From Amycolatopsis australiensis (lineage in GTDB: Bacteria > Actinomycetota > Actinomycetes > Mycobacteriales > Pseudonocardiaceae), in the NCBI RefSeq assembly GCF_900119165.1, contig NZ_FPJG01000006.1, positions 4,650,001-4,714,000 of the forward strand: a DNA stretch of 64,000 nucleotides, in the 5' to 3' direction. The stretch's first letter is position 1. Every line of letters begins with the position of its first letter. The position numbers and the translations under genes were made by a program. This document shows, in pieces, positions 41,633 through 49,394 of the stretch. The notes beneath the pieces were generated by a model. It was not told where the DNA came from and made no database searches. It saw only the letters and a program-made list of their open reading frames with translations.

Positions 41633-42796
41633 TCAGGGCCGGAACCCGGCGAGGGGGTTCTCGTCGCAGGCGCGCTCCGGCGGACGGCGCATCCCGATGG
41701 TCACCGGGACCGGACGGCGGTGGCTGTGGTCGAGCGACGGCTTCGGGACGGCGGTGACACCGGCCAGCGCGCGTTCGCCGTGGCCGCGGACGCATTCCGG
41801 ATCGGGGCCGTCGAGCGGGAGGCCGGTGAAGAACTTCGCGGCCATGCAGCCGCCGCGGCAGGCGTCGAACGCCGAACACGACGTGCACGCCCCGCCGCTC
41901 TGCGGGCCGCGCAGCTCGGTGAACAGCGCGGATTCGCGCCACACCCGGGTGAATCCGCCGCCGTCGCGGACGTTGCCGGCGAGGAAGGTGTCGTGGATGG
42001 CGAACGGGCAGGCGTAGACGTCGCCGACCGGGTCGACCAGGCACACGACGCGTCCGGCGCCGCACAGGTTGAGCCCGGGCAGGCCGCCGTCGCCGTAGCC
42101 GGCGAGGTGGAAGAACGAGTCGCCGGTCAGGACGTTTTCGCCGTGCGCGACCAGCCAGTCGTACAGCTCCCGCTGCTGGGTGGCGGTCGGGTGCAGCTCG
42201 TCCCAGGTGTCGGCGCCGCGGCCCGACGGGCGCAACCGGGTGATCCGCAGCTGGGCGCCGTACCGGTCGGCGATCGCCTGGAACGCGTCGAGCTGGCCGA
42301 CGTTGTGCCGGGTCAGCACCACGGAGATCTTGAAGTTCCCGAAGCCCGCGTCGGAAAGGTGGGTCATGGCGCGGATCGCGGTGGCGTACGAGCCGGGACC
42401 GCGGACGTGGTCGTTGACCTCCGCGGTGGCGCCGTCGAGGGAGATCTGCACGTCGACGTAGTCGCTCGCGGCCAGCCGTTTCGCGGCATCCTCGGTGATC
42501 TTGACACCGTTGGTGGAGAACTTGACCCCGACGTGGTGCTCGGTGGCGTAGCCCACGAGTTCCCAGAAGTCCGGGCGGACGGTCGGTTCGCCGCCGCCGA
42601 TGTTGACGTAGAAGACCTGCATGCGCTCGAACTCGTCGATCAGCGCCCGGCATTCCGCAGTGGACAGTTCGCGCGGGTCGCGGCGGCCGGAGGAGGAAAG
42701 GCAGTGCACGCAGGAGAGATTGCAGGCGTAGGTCAGTTCCCAGGTGAGGCAGATGGGGGCGTCGAGCCCGTACTGGAATTCGTCCACAAGGGACAT
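41633..42796 (-). CDS. mftC: Mycofactocin radical SAM maturase MftC
   Basis: A 387-residue radical SAM/SPASM enzyme. The [4Fe-4S]-SAM motif is CNLSCVHC (C25, C29, C32); FYVNIGGGEPTVRPDF follows. The SPASM cysteines include LCGAGRVVCLVDPVGDVYAC and CTSCSAFDACRGGC near residues 310-323. MftC oxidatively decarboxylates the C-terminal Tyr of MftA and crosslinks it to the preceding Val. Its ATG overlaps the mftB stop by one base (TGATG). Confidence 0.96.
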   Translation of the reverse strand: MSLVDEFQYGLDAPICLTWELTYACNLSCVHCLSSSGRRDPRELSTAECRALIDEFERMQVFYVNIGGGEPTVRPDFWELVGYATEHHVGVKFSTNGVKITEDAAKRLAASDYVDVQISLDGATAEVNDHVRGPGSYATAIRAMTHLSDAGFGNFKISVVLTRHNVGQLDAFQAIADRYGAQLRITRLRPSGRGADTWDELHPTATQQRELYDWLVAHGENVLTGDSFFHLAGYGDGGLPGLNLCGAGRVVCLVDPVGDVYACPFAIHDTFLAGNVRDGGGFTRVWRESALFTELRGPQSGGACTSCSAFDACRGGCMAAKFFTGLPLDGPDPECVRGHGERALAGVTAVPKPSLDHSHRRPVPVTIGMRRPPERACDENPLAGFRP

Positions 42797-43089
42797 CAGC
42801 GGCTCCTCGGGCGGATCGTCCGCGACGCGGCCAGCGCGGCGAGGGCGGTGCGGTAGCGGGGCAGCTCGGCCGGGGTGACCCCGGCGGCGGCGCAGGCCGC
42901 GCGGGCGGTCGGCTGCCCGGTCAGTCCCCGGACCACGGCGAGCATGGTCCGGTTCTTCAGAAACGACAGCCGGCGGGTGCCGAAGTGGTAGAGCAGGGCG
43001 CCGAACCGCTCCGGCCGGATGGACACCCGGTCGTCCAGTTCCCAGGCGCCGTCGAGGTCGAACTCCGCCGGGGTGTCCTCAGTAGACAC
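42796..43089 (-). CDS. mftB: Mycofactocin chaperone MftB
   Basis: A 97-residue peptide-recognition (RRE/PqqD-like) protein. It has FDLDGAWELDDRVSIRPERF and the FGALLYHFGTRRLSFLK segment conserved in MftB. It binds the MftA leader and presents it to MftC. GTG 43089 lies inside the 3' end of mftA (11-bp overlap), so the two are translationally linked. Confidence 0.92.
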   Translation of the reverse strand: MSTEDTPAEFDLDGAWELDDRVSIRPERFGALLYHFGTRRLSFLKNRTMLAVVRGLTGQPTARAACAAAGVTPAELPRYRTALAALAASRTIRPRSR

Positions 43090-43177
43090 CGCACATGCCG
43101 TCGATCGACACTTCTTCGACCAGGAGCTCCTCGGCCAGGGCTTCGTCCGGTTCGGTGGTCTGCGGGTTCTCGCTCAT
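43079..43177 (-). CDS. mftA: Mycofactocin precursor peptide MftA
   Basis: A 32-residue peptide, too short for routine gene calls. ATG 43177 follows an AAAGGAG ribosome site. The leader is acidic (EPDEALAEELLVEEVS) and the C-terminus is IDGMCGVY, the invariant end of MftA; the terminal Val-Tyr becomes the redox core of mycofactocin. It is the first gene of the operon and divergent from mftR. Confidence 0.96.
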   Translation of the reverse strand: MSENPQTTEPDEALAEELLVEEVSIDGMCGVY

Positions 43178-43202
43178 CCTGGCTCCTTTGGCAGAGATGA
43201 TT

Positions 43203-43220
43203 TTGACACCGAGTGTCGAA
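43203..43220. promoter_or_regulatory. MftR operator candidate
   Basis: TTGACACCGAGTGTCGAA contains the inverted repeat GACAC-CGA-GTGTC (43205-43217) in the 57-bp gap between the divergent mftA and mftR start codons. MftR is known to repress mft promoters and to release DNA on binding long-chain acyl-CoA. This palindrome is the only clear one in the gap. TTGACA within it could double as a -35 box for mftR. Confidence 0.65.
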
Positions 43221-43234
43221 TACCGGGGAGAGTA

Positions 43235-43924
43235 ATGTCACCGCGTGTCGGCAAGCAAGGTCCGCGACGAAAAGGCACCCGGATGACCGATGGCACGCTC
43301 GCCCGGCCCGCGAACCGCCGCGGCCGCCCGCCGGGCACGAGCGCACGGGAACTGGAGGTCGCGGCGCTGCGGCTGTTCACCGAACAGGGGTTCCACGAGA
43401 CGACGGTCGACCAGATCGCCGCCGCGGCCGGGGTCAGCAGGCGCACGTTCTTCCGGTACTACGACGCGAAGGCGGACGTCCTCTGGAACGAGTTCGACAC
43501 CGAGGTCGCGACGATCCGCACGCTGCTCGCCGGGATGCCGCCGGACCTGCCGGTGCTGGAGGCGGTGCGCCGGGCGGTGCTGGCGGCCAACCACTACCGC
43601 GCCGAAGACGTGCCGGAGCTGCGGACCCGGATGACGCTGCTGAGCTCGGTGCCGGAGCTGGCCGCGAGCGCGGCGGTCCACTACGACGCGTGGGAACGGG
43701 CGGTCAGCGCGTATGTCGCCCGCCGGTCCGGCCAGCCGGAGGACTCGCTGTACCCGCTGGTGGTGGGCCGCGCGGTACTGGCGGCCTGCCGGGCGGCGTA
43801 CGACCGGTGGTCCGCGCGGGCGGACGCCGACCTGGTGGTGTACCTGGACGCGGCGTTGCGCGCGCTGGCGGCGGGGCTGGCCGACGACGTGCTCGGCCCG
43901 GAGCCGGACCCGGTGCGGACCTGA
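43235..43924 (+). CDS. mftR: Mycofactocin locus TetR regulator MftR
   Basis: A TetR regulator of about 229 residues. The helix-turn-helix is in ALRLFTEQGFHETTVDQIAA with VSRRTFFRYYDAKADVLWNE. ATG 43235 has GGGGAGA upstream; ATG 43283 (MTDGTLARP) is a second choice that would give 213 residues. It is divergent from mftA with a palindrome between them, matching the usual mftR position. It probably represses mftA-D and itself. Confidence 0.88.
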   Translation: MSPRVGKQGPRRKGTRMTDGTLARPANRRGRPPGTSARELEVAALRLFTEQGFHETTVDQIAAAAGVSRRTFFRYYDAKADVLWNEFDTEVATIRTLLAGMPPDLPVLEAVRRAVLAANHYRAEDVPELRTRMTLLSSVPELAASAAVHYDAWERAVSAYVARRSGQPEDSLYPLVVGRAVLAACRAAYDRWSARADADLVVYLDAALRALAAGLADDVLGPEPDPVRT

Positions 43925-44149
43925 CGGTTCCCGCCTGACCGGTGGTGTCCTCGGGGAACGCCGGGCGGTTGTGCGGGGAGGTCGGGGCTTGGGCGGCCGG
44001 ACGGGACGCGCGCTGATCGTCCGGGAGTGCCGGGCGGGCCATGTTCGGCTGGGGCCGGGCTCGGGCTGCCTCGTCCTCGGCGAGCGCCGGAGCGAGGCGC
44101 GGCCCGCTCGCCATCCTCGCCACCAGCCCGTGTTGCCGTGCGCGCCGAC
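43925..44149. other. Gap with no gene recognised
   Basis: Between mftR and the GntR operator both strands are open in some frames, but the translations are low-complexity Pro/Ala/Arg strings with no ribosome site and no homology I can see. I see no hairpin of note. Confidence 0.5.
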
Positions 44150-44172
44150 TTGTTCTAGTATTTCTAGAACAA
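44150..44172 (+). promoter_or_regulatory. GntR operator overlapping the start codon
   Basis: A perfect inverted repeat, TTGTTCTAG (44150-44158) and CTAGAACAA (44164-44172) around TATTT. The last base is the A of the GntR ATG, so the gene is probably leaderless and self-repressed. The pattern fits YtrA-type GntR operators, which have long spaced palindromes. Confidence 0.75.
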
Positions 44173-44519
44173 TGTTGCTACGACTGGATGACCGGGATCC
44201 CGCACCGCTGCACGAAAAGATCGCGTCGGCCCTGCGGCGCGCCCTCGCGACCGGGGAAGTCGCGGTGGGCGAACGGCTGCCCGCCGCGCGGGAGCTGGCC
44301 GCCTCGCTCGGGGTCAACATGCACACCGTGCTGCGCGCCTACGCCCAGCTCGCCGACGAGGGGCTCGTCGCCATGCGGCGGGGGCGCGGTGTGACCGTGC
44401 TGGCCGCCGGGCCCGACCGGGCCGAGCTGCACCACCGGATCCGGGCGCTGCTCGACGAGGCGCGGCGGCTGGGGATCGGGCGCGAGGAGCTGGTCGCCAT
44501 GATCGGGGAGGTTCGATGA
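44172..44519 (+). CDS. GntR family regulator, YtrA type
   Basis: A 115-residue short GntR regulator: a winged helix (HEKIASALRRALATGEVAVGERLP, ELAASLGVNMHTVLRAYAQL, MRRGRGVTVL) and only a small C-terminal helix, as in the YtrA subfamily. It overlaps the membrane protein downstream by 4 bp (ATGA). YtrA-type regulators usually control the transporter or membrane protein in their own operon. The palindrome covering its start indicates autoregulation. Confidence 0.9.
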   Translation: MLLRLDDRDPAPLHEKIASALRRALATGEVAVGERLPAARELAASLGVNMHTVLRAYAQLADEGLVAMRRGRGVTVLAAGPDRAELHHRIRALLDEARRLGIGREELVAMIGEVR

Positions 44520-45415
44520 AGCCCGCTGTCCTGCGCTACGGCGTTCCGGCGGTGATCATGCTCGGCGTGGTCGTGCCGGCGCTCGTCCTGGCGCCCCGGC
44601 TGCCCGACCCGATCGCCGTGCACTGGGGGTGGGGCGGCGTGCCCAATGCTCACGCGCCGTGGTGGCTGGTCACCGGCGGCGCGGCCGTGTTCTGGGGCGC
44701 CGCGTGGATCGCCGTGGCCCGGAGCGTCTCGGCGGCTTCGGGCGTCTACGCCCTCGGCGGCATCCTGCTGGCCGCGCATTCGGTGGGGCTGTGGGCCAAC
44801 GTCGACGTCACGTCGTGGGACCACGCGCGTCCCGTCGGCTGGCTGCTCGCGCTGGGCATCCTCGCCGTGGGGCTGGTGGCCGGCGCCGCCGGATGGGTGC
44901 TGGCGCCACCGAGGCCGGCCGACGCCGAGCGTGGTGCGGCGCCGTCCTTCGGGCTCGGCGCGGACGAGCAAGCGGTCTGGTCCGGGACCGCGCACAACCT
45001 CGCCATGGTCGTCGCCGCGCCGGTCGCCGCCGCCGCGGCCGCGGTGCTGGGCAGCGCGGACGTGTGGCGGATCGGGTTGCTGGTTTCCGTGGTGGCCCTG
45101 GTGTTTTCGACCGTGCGGGTGCTCGTCGGGCCGTCCGGTGTGCGGGTGCGGGTCGGGCTGCTCGGCTGGCCGCGCCGGACCCTCGCCTACGACGAGATCG
45201 CCGAGGCGCGCGCCGATCGGATCGTGCCGCTGGCCTACGGCGGCTGGGGCTGGCGGCGCCGTCCCGGCCGCAGCGCGATCGTGGTCCGGGCCGGCGAGGG
45301 CCTGGTGCTGCACCTGCGTTCCGGCGGCCGCTTCGTGGTCACCGTCGACGCGGCGGAGACGGCGGCGGGCCTGGTCAACGACTACGTGTCCCGGCACCGG
45401 TCACCGGCGTCGTAG
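44516..45415 (+). CDS. DUF1648-like membrane protein
   Basis: A 299-residue membrane protein. The N-terminus has a helix followed by RLPDPIAVHWGWGGVPNAHA, the hallmark of DUF1648 (SdpI-like) proteins. Further helices follow, then a C-terminal cytosolic part (VRVRVGLLGWPRRTLAYDEI) with a PH-like look. Paired with YtrA-type GntR in many actinomycetes. It may be an immunity-like or envelope protein; its function is unknown. Confidence 0.75.
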   Translation: MKPAVLRYGVPAVIMLGVVVPALVLAPRLPDPIAVHWGWGGVPNAHAPWWLVTGGAAVFWGAAWIAVARSVSAASGVYALGGILLAAHSVGLWANVDVTSWDHARPVGWLLALGILAVGLVAGAAGWVLAPPRPADAERGAAPSFGLGADEQAVWSGTAHNLAMVVAAPVAAAAAAVLGSADVWRIGLLVSVVALVFSTVRVLVGPSGVRVRVGLLGWPRRTLAYDEIAEARADRIVPLAYGGWGWRRRPGRSAIVVRAGEGLVLHLRSGGRFVVTVDAAETAAGLVNDYVSRHRSPAS

Positions 45416-45418
45416 CGG

Positions 45419-45856
45419 CTACCAGTCGCCCGCGGCGAGGACCGAGGGGAAGCCCTCGGCCAGCATCCGGCGACGGACGCGGTGCAGCAGCCGGGCCATG
45501 AAGAAGCCGCCGACACCGCGGAAGCCCGTGTGCCGGTAGGTGAGGCGGGTCCCGCCGGCGGACTCGTCGAGGCGGCACGTCACCGTGCTCGGCGCGTCGG
45601 ACTCGTGGTTGCGCCAGCTGAAACTCAGCAGCTCCGGGGCGTCGGCGGCGAGGATCTCGCACCGGACGACGCCGTCCCAGCCGGGGACCGGCCTGCCGAC
45701 GAACCGGAACCGCGTGCCCACCTCCGGGACGAAGCCTTCGGGCCGGCCGCCGCGGCCGGTCGACGTCCACCGCGGGACCAGCGCCGGGTCGGTGAGGGCC
45801 CGCCAGACGCGGGGCCGGGGCTGCGGGTACTCGCGGACGATCTCGAACTCGCTCAT
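45419..45856 (-). CDS. SRPBCC family protein
   Basis: A 145-residue START/SRPBCC fold protein. It begins FEIVREYPQPRPRVWRALTD, followed by the PEVGTRFRFVGRPVPGWDG loop and ends with a long amphipathic helix (MARLLHRVRRRMLAEGF). These proteins bind hydrophobic ligands or act as AHSA1-like factors. Start ATG 45856. It is divergent from a TetR gene with a perfect palindrome between, so it is probably its target. Confidence 0.8.
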   Translation of the reverse strand: MSEFEIVREYPQPRPRVWRALTDPALVPRWTSTGRGGRPEGFVPEVGTRFRFVGRPVPGWDGVVRCEILAADAPELLSFSWRNHESDAPSTVTCRLDESAGGTRLTYRHTGFRGVGGFFMARLLHRVRRRMLAEGFPSVLAAGDW

Positions 45857-45864
45857 ACTGCTCC

Positions 45865-45879
45865 TTACAGTCACTGTAA
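45865..45879. promoter_or_regulatory. TetR operator palindrome
   Basis: TTACAGTCACTGTAA, a perfect 7+1+7 palindrome, lies between the SRPBCC ATG (45856) and the TetR GTG (45907). Its size and place suit a TetR repressor acting on both genes. Confidence 0.75.
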
Positions 45880-45906
45880 AGAGTACTCCTGCTGTACGAT
45901 GGTGCG

Positions 45907-46521
45907 GTGCTGAACACCGAGTCGTTGCGCGAGCGCCGGAAGCGGGAGTTGCGGGCGCAGCTGTCGGCCACCGCGACGCGGATGTTCCTGGAGCACGGCT
46001 TCGAAGCGGTGCGCGTCGCCGACGTCGCGCGGGCCTGCGGTGTCGCGGAGAAGACGGTCTTCAACCACTTCGGCAGCAAGGAAGCACTGGTCGCGGACCG
46101 CTGGGACGTCCAGGTCGGCGCGCTGGTCGCCCGGCTGGCGGACCCGTCGGTGGCCCCGCTCGACGCGGCGCTGGAGGTGCTCGAGGCGGAGCTGGGCTAC
46201 CTGGTCGCGTCGGCGCGCGAGCGGAGCTGGGCGGAAATCCGCCGGTTCGGCGAGCTGGTCCGCTCGACGCCGGCCCTGGTGGCCCACTACCGCGAAGCCC
46301 GCGACCGGCTGACGGAGGCGGCGGCAGCGGCATTGTCGAGCCGGACCGGCGCCGAGCGGGGCGATCCGGAAGTTTGCGTCACGGCGGCGGCGATCGCGGG
46401 GTTGTGGAACGTCTACGCGCTCAGCCTGCAGAAGCACATGACGAAGAGCGGGCCGCACGTGGCGCGAGCGGTGCGCGCAGACCTCGCCGCGGCGGCCGAC
46501 GCGCTACGCCGGGGTCTGTGA
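45907..46521 (+). CDS. TetR family regulator
   Basis: A 204-residue TetR protein from GTG 45907. DNA-binding domain: ATRMFLEHGFEAVRVADVAR, then GVAEKTVFNHFGSKEALVAD. The C-terminal ligand domain is of a common AefR-like group. It probably represses the divergent SRPBCC gene through the palindrome at 45865-45879. Confidence 0.9.
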   Translation: MLNTESLRERRKRELRAQLSATATRMFLEHGFEAVRVADVARACGVAEKTVFNHFGSKEALVADRWDVQVGALVARLADPSVAPLDAALEVLEAELGYLVASARERSWAEIRRFGELVRSTPALVAHYREARDRLTEAAAAALSSRTGAERGDPEVCVTAAAIAGLWNVYALSLQKHMTKSGPHVARAVRADLAAAADALRRGL

Positions 46522-46540
46522 GTCTCGCGGTCCCTGGCGC

Positions 46541-47215
46541 TCAGTGGCGCAGCGGGCCCGTGAACTGCTTGTCCGAAGTCACCTGGAACGTGCACACCGC
46601 CGCGGACTTCCCGGCCAGCCACGCCTTGCTGTCCGGATAGAACACCCCGACCGACGCCTCGACCGGCGGGGTGTACCCCGGGCCGAACACCGTCGCCCGC
46701 TGGGCTTCGCAGCCCGCCTTCGCCTGGGCTTCCAACGTCTCCTCGCCCGGGTATTCGCCCGCGACGTACCCCTTCAGCGGGACCGTCGCGAACGCCTCGC
46801 CGTCGTGCGGCTCCGCGCAGGACACCTTCGTCGCGTCCAGGCCGTAGGCCGCCGGGGTGTTGTAGCACTCGCCCGGCTGCAACGCGACGATCGTCGGCGT
46901 CGTCGCCAGCAGTTCCGTCTTCTTCACCAGCACGATCACGCCCACCGTCAGCGCGCCCACCCACAACACGCTCAGCACGATCCCCGCGATCGCCATCCCG
47001 CGGCCCGCCTGGCCGGACTTGCCGATCTGCACCAGCGCGACGATGCCGAAGATCAGGCCCAGCACCAGCGAGAACCCGCAGATGCCGAGGATGCCCAGGA
47101 TCAGCGACGCGACCGCGAACCCGTTGCGTCCCCGCGGGCCGGGCGGGGCCGGGGCCATCGCCATCCACTGCGGTGGGCTGGGCGGCATTCCGCCTGGCGG
47201 GTGCTGCTCGGACAT
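46541..47215 (-). CDS. DUF4190/septum-formation-like membrane protein
   Basis: A 224-residue protein. A proline-rich cytosolic head (MSEQHPPGGMPPSPPQ) precedes two membrane helices with the DUF4190 pattern (NGFAVASLILGILGICG ... AIAGIVLSVLWVGALTVGV). The extracellular part has four cysteines (GECYNTPAA, VSCAEPHDGEAF, AGCEAQ, AVCTFQ) like the 'septum formation' domain of actinomycetes. ATG 47215; it has no clear partner nearby. Function unknown. Confidence 0.78.
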   Translation of the reverse strand: MSEQHPPGGMPPSPPQWMAMAPAPPGPRGRNGFAVASLILGILGICGFSLVLGLIFGIVALVQIGKSGQAGRGMAIAGIVLSVLWVGALTVGVIVLVKKTELLATTPTIVALQPGECYNTPAAYGLDATKVSCAEPHDGEAFATVPLKGYVAGEYPGEETLEAQAKAGCEAQRATVFGPGYTPPVEASVGVFYPDSKAWLAGKSAAVCTFQVTSDKQFTGPLRH

Positions 47216-47362
47216 GGGCCCCCTCTGCCGGTCACCGTCCGCTGGCCGGCGGACGCCTGCGCAGATCATAGTGGCGGATCGGGTCACGGTGTCACATCGA
47301 CGCTTGTCGCCCGATGCGGTGGCTGCCTGCAGTCGTCCTCCGGTTCCCGCGGGGGAGGAAGC

Positions 47363-47700
47363 ATGCACGCCAGGCGGCGCTCGATCCGGTTCGCCGGCAC
47401 CCACGGCACCATCAGCGCGGCGGTCATGGACGGCTGGTTCGGCGGGGACCGCAAGCACACCTTCAGCGTCCCGCGGATCAAGCGCATCACCAACACCGAG
47501 CCGGGATTCGCCCGCCCCGGGCGGCTGACCTTCACGGTCGAGGGCGCCGCCACGGAGGTCCTGCCCAACCCGGCGGGCGGCGGCGACCGGGTCGACATGA
47601 ACACGTTCTGTTACAACGGCTGGGACACCAAGCTGGTCGCGGCGATCGAAAAGCCATGGCCGCGATGCAGGAGCACCCGTTGCGCTCGGCGGCGGCGACG
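47363..47700 (+). pseudogene. Frameshifted DUF4429-like small protein
   Basis: From ATG 47363 (strong GGAGGA ribosome site) the frame encodes a DUF4429-like domain: RFAGTHGTISAAVMDGWFGG, FSVPRIKRITNTEPG, RLTFTVEGAATEV and FCYNGWDTKLVAAIEK. At the AAAA run 47649-47652 the expected continuation (AMAAMQEHPLRSA) is found in the +1-shifted frame, so one base appears to be missing. Neither frame meets a stop before the next gene. Either this is a pseudogene or a sequencing indel at the homopolymer. The 3' end is approximate. Confidence 0.6.
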
Positions 47701-47712
47701 CTATACCGTGAG

Positions 47713-47736
47713 CAAACTAGAACAGGTTATAGTTTG
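47713..47736 (+). promoter_or_regulatory. KstR-like motif and -10 box before the GMC gene
   Basis: TAGAACAGGTTATA (47718-47731) fits the KstR consensus TnnAACnnGTTnnA exactly. It is framed by a perfect inverted pair CAAACTA (47713-47719)/TAGTTTG (47730-47736). TATAGT (47729-47734) is a good -10 box, so a bound repressor would block the promoter. KstR controls sterol and related lipid catabolism in actinobacteria; the link here is inferred from the motif only. Confidence 0.5.
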
Positions 47737-47761
47737 TGGTGGGCCGGACCGAGGAGCGGAC

Positions 47762-49387
47762 ATGGCGAACAGGGCGCCGCGCGGCGACGAGGCCGACTAC
47801 GTCGTCGTCGGGTCGGGGAGCTCGGGGGCGGCGATCGCGGGCCGGCTGGCGCAGTCCGGGGCCAGCGTGATCGTGCTCGAAGCGGGCAAGAGCGACGAGC
47901 GGCTGCTCATCAGGAAGCCCGGGCTGGTCGGGCCCATGCACGCGGTGCCGCAGCTGAAGAAGCCGTTCGACTGGGGCTTCTACGGCGTCGAGCAGAAACA
48001 CGTTCTCGATCGGCGGATGCCGGTGCCGCGCGGCAAGGTGGTCGGCGGGTCCAGCTCCATCAACGGCATGGTCTACGTCCGCGGCAACCGCGCCAACTTC
48101 GACTCGTGGGCCGCCGAAGGCAACACCGGCTGGGACGCCGACAGCGTCAACGCGGCGTACAAGCGGATGGAGGACTTCGAGGACGGCGAGAACGCCTTCC
48201 GCGGCGCGGGCGGCCCGATCCGCGTCACGCGCGCCAAGAACCCGCAGGAGGGGTCACTGCAGTTCGTCGAAGCCACTTCCGAGGCGCTCGGCTGCAAGAT
48301 CCTCGACGACTACAACGCCGAGTCGCAGGAGGGCGTCAGCCGGATGCAGCAGAACGCGGCCGACGGCCTGCGCTACAGCGCTTCCCGCGGCTACCTCCAC
48401 CACCTTGCCCCGCCGACGCTGGAACTGCAGTCCGGGGCGCTGGTCAGGAAGGTGCTCTTCGACGGCGGGCGCGCGGTCGGCGTCGAGGTGGCCGACGGCC
48501 GGGGGACCCGCGTCGTGCGCGCCGGCAAGGAGGTCATCCTTTCGGCCGGGTTCGTCGGCTCCGCGCAGCTGCTCATGCTGTCCGGCATCGGGCACGCCGA
48601 GCACCTGCGCGAGCACGGCATCGCGGTGCGCGCCGACCTGCCGGTCGGGGACAACCTGCACGACCACATGTTCCACGCCCTGACGTTCCACGTGTCCTCC
48701 AGCAAGAACAAGGGCACGGCACCGTACTTCGCCCGCGGCCTGGCGCGGGAGCTGCTGCGGCCGGGCAGCACGTTCCTGGCGAACTCGGTGTTCGAGGCGG
48801 TCGCGTTCCTGCGGACCTCGCAGGCCGGCGCGGTGCCCGACCTGCAGCTGCACCTGCTGCCGTGGGCCTACGTCTCGCCCAACCAGGACGCGCCGATCCG
48901 GCACGACGTCGACAAGCGCCCCGCGCTCACCGTGCTGACGACGCTGATCTACCCGAAGAGCCGCGGCACGCTGCGGCTCGCCTCCGCCGACCCCGCCGCG
49001 GCGCCGCGCATCGACTTCCGGTACCTGTCCGACCCGGCCGACCTGGAACTGCTCGGCGAGGGCTCGGAAATGGTGCGCGAGATCTTCGCGTCGAAGGCGT
49101 TCAAAGGCGCGGTCAAGGAGGAGATCCACCCGGGCACGCACCTGCGCGGCCAGGAGCTGCGCGACGCGATCCTCAACCGTGCGACGTCGGTCTACCACGG
49201 CGTCGGCACCTGCCGGATGGGCGTCGACGAACTCGCCGTCGTCGGGCCCGACCTGAAAGTGCGCGGGGTCGACGGGCTGCGGGTCTGCGACGCCTCGATC
49301 ATGCCGTCGATCACCGGCGGCAACACCAACGCGCCCGCCATCATGATCGGCGAAATGGGCGCGCGGCTCGTCCTCTCGGGAAAGTGA
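47762..49387 (+). CDS. GMC family oxidoreductase
   Basis: A 541-residue FAD-dependent GMC oxidoreductase. FAD-binding VGSGSSGAAIAG (residues 16-27), GKVVGGSSSINGMVYVRGN signature and a C-terminal YHGVGTCRMG with the likely catalytic His. GAGGAG precedes ATG 47762. It is of the choline/alcohol dehydrogenase type. An ALDH follows 7 bp later, so the pair probably turns an alcohol into an acid through an aldehyde. Mycofactocin-linked GMC enzymes (MftG) exist, but this gene is 4 kb from the mft operon and I cannot claim that identity. Confidence 0.9.
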   Translation: MANRAPRGDEADYVVVGSGSSGAAIAGRLAQSGASVIVLEAGKSDERLLIRKPGLVGPMHAVPQLKKPFDWGFYGVEQKHVLDRRMPVPRGKVVGGSSSINGMVYVRGNRANFDSWAAEGNTGWDADSVNAAYKRMEDFEDGENAFRGAGGPIRVTRAKNPQEGSLQFVEATSEALGCKILDDYNAESQEGVSRMQQNAADGLRYSASRGYLHHLAPPTLELQSGALVRKVLFDGGRAVGVEVADGRGTRVVRAGKEVILSAGFVGSAQLLMLSGIGHAEHLREHGIAVRADLPVGDNLHDHMFHALTFHVSSSKNKGTAPYFARGLARELLRPGSTFLANSVFEAVAFLRTSQAGAVPDLQLHLLPWAYVSPNQDAPIRHDVDKRPALTVLTTLIYPKSRGTLRLASADPAAAPRIDFRYLSDPADLELLGEGSEMVREIFASKAFKGAVKEEIHPGTHLRGQELRDAILNRATSVYHGVGTCRMGVDELAVVGPDLKVRGVDGLRVCDASIMPSITGGNTNAPAIMIGEMGARLVLSGK

Positions 49388-49394
49388 GCGGACC

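Noticed and set aside
43704-44123. Minus-strand Pro/Ala-rich ORF overlapping the end of mftR
   Set aside because: Low complexity, overlaps the real mftR gene, and has no ribosome site.
46544-49387. A continuous 947-codon frame joining a DUF4429-like domain to the GMC oxidoreductase
   Set aside because: The GMC gene has its own promoter, KstR-like site and ribosome site at 47762, and the DUF4429-like part continues in another frame. The joint frame is a chance result of high GC and few stops.
47762-49387. Naming the GMC enzyme mftG
   Set aside because: MftG is a GMC enzyme linked to mycofactocin, but this gene is separate from the operon and no feature visible by eye distinguishes MftG from other GMC alcohol dehydrogenases.
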